Shown here: one piece after another, positions 60,793-64,000 of the stretch | Position numbering within the stretch: the stretch's first letter is position 1 | Layout of the letters: each line of letters opens with the position of its first letter | DNA from: JAZKJD01 sp040384585 | Lineage (GTDB): Bacteria; Pseudomonadota; Gammaproteobacteria; Diplorickettsiales; Diplorickettsiaceae | Reading direction: 5' to 3' | Length of the DNA stretch: 64,000 nucleotides | Assembly (NCBI GenBank): GCA_040384585.1 | Contig: JAZKJD010000002.1 | Span: 1-64,000 of the forward strand | Position numbers and translations under genes: made by a program | The notes under the pieces: generated by a model | Told to the model about the DNA's origin: nothing | The model's input: the letters and a program-made list of their open reading frames with translations, nothing else | Databases searched by the model: none

Positions 60793-60882
60793 ATAGATTG
60801 TTTTGAAAGTAGCTTGAGGTTGTTTTTTCTAGAACCAAACCTCATAATACGCCTCCTGGACTGATACCAAAGATAGTTTTTC

Positions 60883-60932
60883 TTAGGTTCTGTTTCTAAC
60901 GTGATGATTGTTGTCATCCGTAAGGCGGAAAC
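60883..60932 (+). repeat. Short dispersed repeat, copy 2
   Basis: ttaggttctgtttctaacgt followed by gatgattgttgtcatccg and taaggcggaaac matches 5725-5774. It lies within a larger inverted arrangement: ggactgata at 60858 and tatcagtcc at 60934. It occupies much of the gap between the ferredoxin gene and rpmF. Confidence 0.6.
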
Positions 60933-60976
60933 CTATCAGTCCTGCTGTTTAGAAATTGTTTATATGAGGGCCTTCT

Positions 60977-61153
60977 ATGGCAGTGCAAAAATCACGCAAA
61001 TCTCGTTCAAGACGAGGAATGCGCCGTGCGCATGATGCTTTAACTTCTCCTGCTCTTGCCATTGACACGAAGACAGGTGAAACCCATTTACGTCACCATG
61101 TCACTAAAGATGGTTATTATCGTGGGAAAAAGGTATTAAAGGATAAGGAATAA
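60977..61153 (+). CDS. rpmF: 50S ribosomal protein L32
   Basis: The 58-residue basic protein begins MAVQKSRKSRSRRGMRRAHD, the L32 signature, and continues ALTSPALAIDTKTGETHLRH and HVTKDGYYRGKKVLKDKE. It is shorter than 60 residues and so easily missed. It starts the conserved rpmF-plsX-fabH-fabD block, with plsX following after eight bases. Confidence 0.97.
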   Translation: MAVQKSRKSRSRRGMRRAHDALTSPALAIDTKTGETHLRHHVTKDGYYRGKKVLKDKE

Positions 61154-61161
61154 ATCCTTTA

Positions 61162-62223
61162 ATGTCACTTTACCACAACGTGAAAGGCAAAGGGTATACA
61201 CTTGCAATTGATGCTATGGGAGGGGACTATGGGCCTTCTGTGACCGTTCCGGCTGCATTGATGGCCCTTAAAACTGATTCCGAACTGACCATTATTCTGG
61301 TCGGTGCTCCTGGGATCTTACATCAACAACTTCATCGGCTTAAAGCACATAATGATCGTCTAAAACTCCATCCTGCTTCGCAGCTTGTCGGTATGGATGA
61401 GCCGCCTGCATTAGCCTTACGTAATAAAAAAGATTCATCCATGCGCGTGGCCATTAATCTCGTGAAAGAAGGTGTTGCGCAAGCCTGCGTCAGCGCAGGC
61501 AATACCGGCGCACTCATGGCAACGGCACGTTTTGTATTAAAGACATTGCCGGGTATTGATAGGCCTGCCATCTCGGCTATGTTGCCTACGATGAAAGAAA
61601 ACGCAAAAGTACGGGTATTAGACTTAGGCGCCAATGTTGACTCACAGTCTGAATATCTTTTTCAATTTGCTGTGATGGGTTCTGTATTAAGTGAGTCAGT
61701 GGATAATATTACTCATCCTCGTGTGGGCTTGCTTAATATTGGATCTGAAGAAATTAAGGGGAATGAACAGGTAAAAAAAACGGCTGAGATGTTAAAGGCA
61801 AGTCGTATTAATTATATTGGTTATGTAGAAGGCGATGCGATTTATCAAGGCATTGCTGATGTTATTGTGTGCGATGGTTTTGTAGGAAATGTGGCTTTAA
61901 AAGTAACGGAAGGTGTGGCTAAGCTAATTAGTCATTACATTAAATTAGCGTTTAATCACAATTGGTTTACGCGTCTTTCTGGTTTAGCAGCCTTACATGT
62001 CTTAAAAGGATTACGTAAGCGTTTGGATCCTGCCTATTATAATGGCGCAAGCTTAGTGGGATTGAAAGGGATTGTGGTTAAAAGTCATGGTAGTGCTAAC
62101 GTGTTAGCCTTTTATAATGCCATTAATGAAGCGGTCTTAGAAGTCAAAAAAAATATTCCAGAACGTATTCAAGAGCAGGTTACCGGTTTATTAAAGGGAT
62201 CGGATAGAGATAGACCCTTATGA
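61162..62223 (+). CDS. plsX: Phosphate acyltransferase PlsX
   Basis: PlsX converts acyl-ACP to acyl-phosphate for phospholipid synthesis. The 353-residue protein has AIDAMGGDYGPSVTVPAAL, SAGNTGALMATARFVLK, VCDGFVGNVALKVTEGVA and the C-terminal GLLKGSDRDRPL. The start is extended by about ten residues before the usual AIDAMGGD region. It overlaps fabH by four bases. Confidence 0.96.
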   Translation: MSLYHNVKGKGYTLAIDAMGGDYGPSVTVPAALMALKTDSELTIILVGAPGILHQQLHRLKAHNDRLKLHPASQLVGMDEPPALALRNKKDSSMRVAINLVKEGVAQACVSAGNTGALMATARFVLKTLPGIDRPAISAMLPTMKENAKVRVLDLGANVDSQSEYLFQFAVMGSVLSESVDNITHPRVGLLNIGSEEIKGNEQVKKTAEMLKASRINYIGYVEGDAIYQGIADVIVCDGFVGNVALKVTEGVAKLISHYIKLAFNHNWFTRLSGLAALHVLKGLRKRLDPAYYNGASLVGLKGIVVKSHGSANVLAFYNAINEAVLEVKKNIPERIQEQVTGLLKGSDRDRPL

Positions 62224-63167
62224 ACTATTCACAGATCGCGGGTACGGGTTCTTATCTACCTGAAAAGGTTTTAAGCAATGCTGAATTAGAAAAAAAAGTA
62301 GATACGTCAGATGAATGGATAGTTTCACGTACGGGTATTCGCGAACGGCATATTGTAGGTCCAGAGGATAGTACCTCAACAATGGCGATAGCCGCCGCAA
62401 AAAAAGCCTTGCAAGCGGCTTCATGTAAAGCCACAGCATTAGGATTAATCATTGTTGCTACGAGTACCCCCGATAAGTTTTTTCCGAGTACAGCTTGTTT
62501 AGTACAAGCTGGCTTAGGGGTTGATGGCTGTCCTGCCTTTGATACCGTAGCCGCTTGTGCGGGTTTTAATTATGCCTTAAGTATTGCCGATCAATTTATA
62601 CGTAATGGACAAGTGACTACGGCACTAGTGATTGGCAGTGAAAGTATGTCGACTATTATTAATTGGGAAGATAGGACAACCTGTATCTTATTTGGTGATG
62701 GTGCAGGTGCCGTTGTTCTAAAAGCGGGTGATACACCCGGTATTATTTCTACCCATCTCCATGCGGCCGGATCTTATAAAGACCTTCTGTATTTAGGTAC
62801 AGGTTTACGCGAAGAAAATGCACATTTGGTGATGAAGGGACATGAGATTTTTAAAATTGCTGTTAATAAATTAAGTGATGTATTAGAAGAAACCTTAAAG
62901 TCAAATCAAATAGAAGCGAAACAGATAGATTGGTTGATTCCTCATCAAGCAAATTTACGTATTATTAAAGCAATGGCTAGAAAATTAGGTATGGATATGA
63001 AAAAAGTCGTCGTGACTGTGGATACGCAGGGGAATACCTCAGCCGCTTCTATTCCTTTAGCATTAGATACAGCCGTGCGTGATGGTCGATTACAACGAGG
63101 GCAATTATTATTGATGGAAAGTTTTGGAGCAGGGCTGGCCTGGGGATCGGCTCTAATACGCTACTAA
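62220..63167 (+). CDS. fabH: 3-oxoacyl-ACP synthase III
   Basis: FabH starts fatty-acid synthesis from acetyl-CoA and malonyl-ACP. The 315-residue thiolase-fold protein has the catalytic Cys in DTVAACAGFNYALSIADQ (near residue 112), His in WLIPHQANLRIIKAMA and Asn in VDTQGNTSAASIPLAL. Length is standard. It is translationally coupled to plsX and followed by fabD after 18 bases. Confidence 0.97.
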   Translation: MNYSQIAGTGSYLPEKVLSNAELEKKVDTSDEWIVSRTGIRERHIVGPEDSTSTMAIAAAKKALQAASCKATALGLIIVATSTPDKFFPSTACLVQAGLGVDGCPAFDTVAACAGFNYALSIADQFIRNGQVTTALVIGSESMSTIINWEDRTTCILFGDGAGAVVLKAGDTPGIISTHLHAAGSYKDLLYLGTGLREENAHLVMKGHEIFKIAVNKLSDVLEETLKSNQIEAKQIDWLIPHQANLRIIKAMARKLGMDMKKVVVTVDTQGNTSAASIPLALDTAVRDGRLQRGQLLLMESFGAGLAWGSALIRY

Positions 63168-63185
63168 TTTTAATAACGAGCGCCT

Positions 63186-64000
63186 ATGTTTAAAAAAATT
63201 GCTTTTATTTTTCCCGGTCAAGGATCACAAGCTGTCGGCATGTTATCTGCGCTTGCTTCACATTATCCGTTAATTCAAGCAACCTTTGCAGAAGCTTCTG
63301 AGGCCTTACAGTTTGATTTATGGAAATTAAGCCAGGAAGGTCCAGTAGAACTCCTCAACCAAACCCAACAGTCACAACCGGCCTTACTTGCTGCGAGTGT
63401 TGCACTATGGCGACTTTGGCAGCAAGAAGCTGGCGATTGTCCGTTGTTGATGGCAGGACACAGTTTAGGAGAATATTCCGCACTGGTTTGTGCAAAATCC
63501 ATTGATTTTCCCGTTGCCATTCGTTTGGTAGCCGAACGAGGACGACTCATGCAAGAAGCCGTTCCTGAAGGGGTAGGTGCCATGGCGGCCATCGTTGGAT
63601 TAGACAATACTAAACTACAAGAACTATGTCATTTACTGGCGCAAGGCCAAGTATTATCACCCGCTAACTATAACTCAATAGGGCAAACCGTCGTAGCCGG
63701 TAACAGTGAAGCGGTTGATAGACTGGTTGACCAAGCAAAACAAGCCGGTGCTAAATTGGCAAAGCGCATCCCTGTTAGCGTTCCTTCACATTGTGCATTA
63801 ATGAAACCCGCTGCAGAACATTTAGCAGCGTATTTACACACGATTTCTTTTTCGCCTCCACAATTTCCTATTATAAATAATGTTGATGTAAAAGTAGAAG
63901 AAAAACCAGAAGCGATTAAAAGCGCTTTAGTACGGCAGCTGTTTAGCCCGGTACGTTGGGTAGAAATTATTCAATGCTTGCAACAAAAGCAGCTTGAACT
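63186..64000 (+). CDS. fabD: Malonyl CoA-ACP transacylase (truncated at window edge)
   Basis: The open frame from ATG 63186 runs off the right end after about 271 residues. It starts MFKKIAFIFPGQGSQAVGML and has the nucleophile elbow GHSLGEYSALVCAKSI. It continues VAERGRLMQEAVPEGVGAMA and PISVPSHCALMKPAAEHL-like segments with the catalytic His region. The remaining roughly 40 residues lie outside the window. Order and spacing fit the usual fabH-fabD-fabG-acpP operon. Confidence 0.95.
   Translation, partial: MFKKIAFIFPGQGSQAVGMLSALASHYPLIQATFAEASEALQFDLWKLSQEGPVELLNQTQQSQPALLAASVALWRLWQQEAGDCPLLMAGHSLGEYSALVCAKSIDFPVAIRLVAERGRLMQEAVPEGVGAMAAIVGLDNTKLQELCHLLAQGQVLSPANYNSIGQTVVAGNSEAVDRLVDQAKQAGAKLAKRIPVSVPSHCALMKPAAEHLAAYLHTISFSPPQFPIINNVDVKVEEKPEAIKSALVRQLFSPVRWVEIIQCLQQKQLE

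Noticed and set aside
1..64000. CRISPR array, rRNA operon, prophage or origin of replication
   Set aside because: No regularly spaced identical repeats, no rRNA sequence, no phage gene cluster and no dnaA-box cluster were seen.

Overview
This window is a chromosomal segment of an AT-rich gammaproteobacterium. The closest fit is the order Legionellales, near Coxiella, Rickettsiella or Diplorickettsia. That assignment is inferred from several things: a complete sdhCDAB-sucABCD run, a LetA/GacA-type regulator beside uvrC, the absence of ispE from its usual place between lolB and tRNA-Gln, an array of small outer-membrane barrel proteins, several large orphan proteins that look like effector candidates, and many short palindromic repeats. 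No rRNA operon, CRISPR array, prophage or intact transposase gene was found. Layout, 0-30 kb: the left edge holds a decayed Rpn-type nuclease fragment. A minus-strand thiamine salvage operon follows (thiM-thiE-thiD-tenA) under a TPP riboswitch. Then come scpB-rluB and a coiled-coil membrane-anchored protein. The TCA block sdhCDAB-sucAB-sucCD is followed by a cystathionine-beta-synthase-like gene. A minus-strand series follows: orphan protein, ABC-F ATPase, ychF, pth, rplY, (plus-strand orphan), prs, tRNA-Gln, lolB. After that are rsmE, rnr and rlmB. Layout, 30-64 kb: tadA, tRNA-Ser, letA, a small secreted protein, uvrC, pgsA and the tRNA-Gly/Cys/Leu cluster; then fdxA, tsaB, a Trm112-like protein, pheST, ihfA and tRNA-Pro; then usp, a DUF378 protein, rmuC and slt. 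Next is an AT-rich accessory stretch of about 5 kb. It has a split orphan gene with a slippery A tract, a nucleotidyltransferase, a beta-hydroxyacid dehydrogenase and a four-helix diiron protein. A BON protein, ssb and uvrA follow, then six tandem outer-membrane barrel genes, then ubiA, coaD, a ferredoxin, rpmF, plsX, fabH and a truncated fabD at the right edge. The most striking feature is a family of short palindromic elements of about 131 bp. Two copies have perfect or near-perfect 20-bp terminal inverted repeats and exact 9-bp target duplications, one between sdhA and sdhB and one just upstream of tRNA-Gln. A third, older copy has become the N-terminus of thiD, in frame. The sdhA/sdhB copy is exactly 44 codons long with no stop in one orientation, so the element can enter genes without breaking them. 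At least four other palindromic repeat families and a REP-like repeat occupy intergenic space. Metabolically the window covers the succinate-to-2-oxoglutarate half of the TCA cycle, thiamine salvage, early fatty-acid and phospholipid synthesis, PRPP and CoA synthesis, nucleotide excision repair (uvrA and uvrC), and translation and tRNA maturation.
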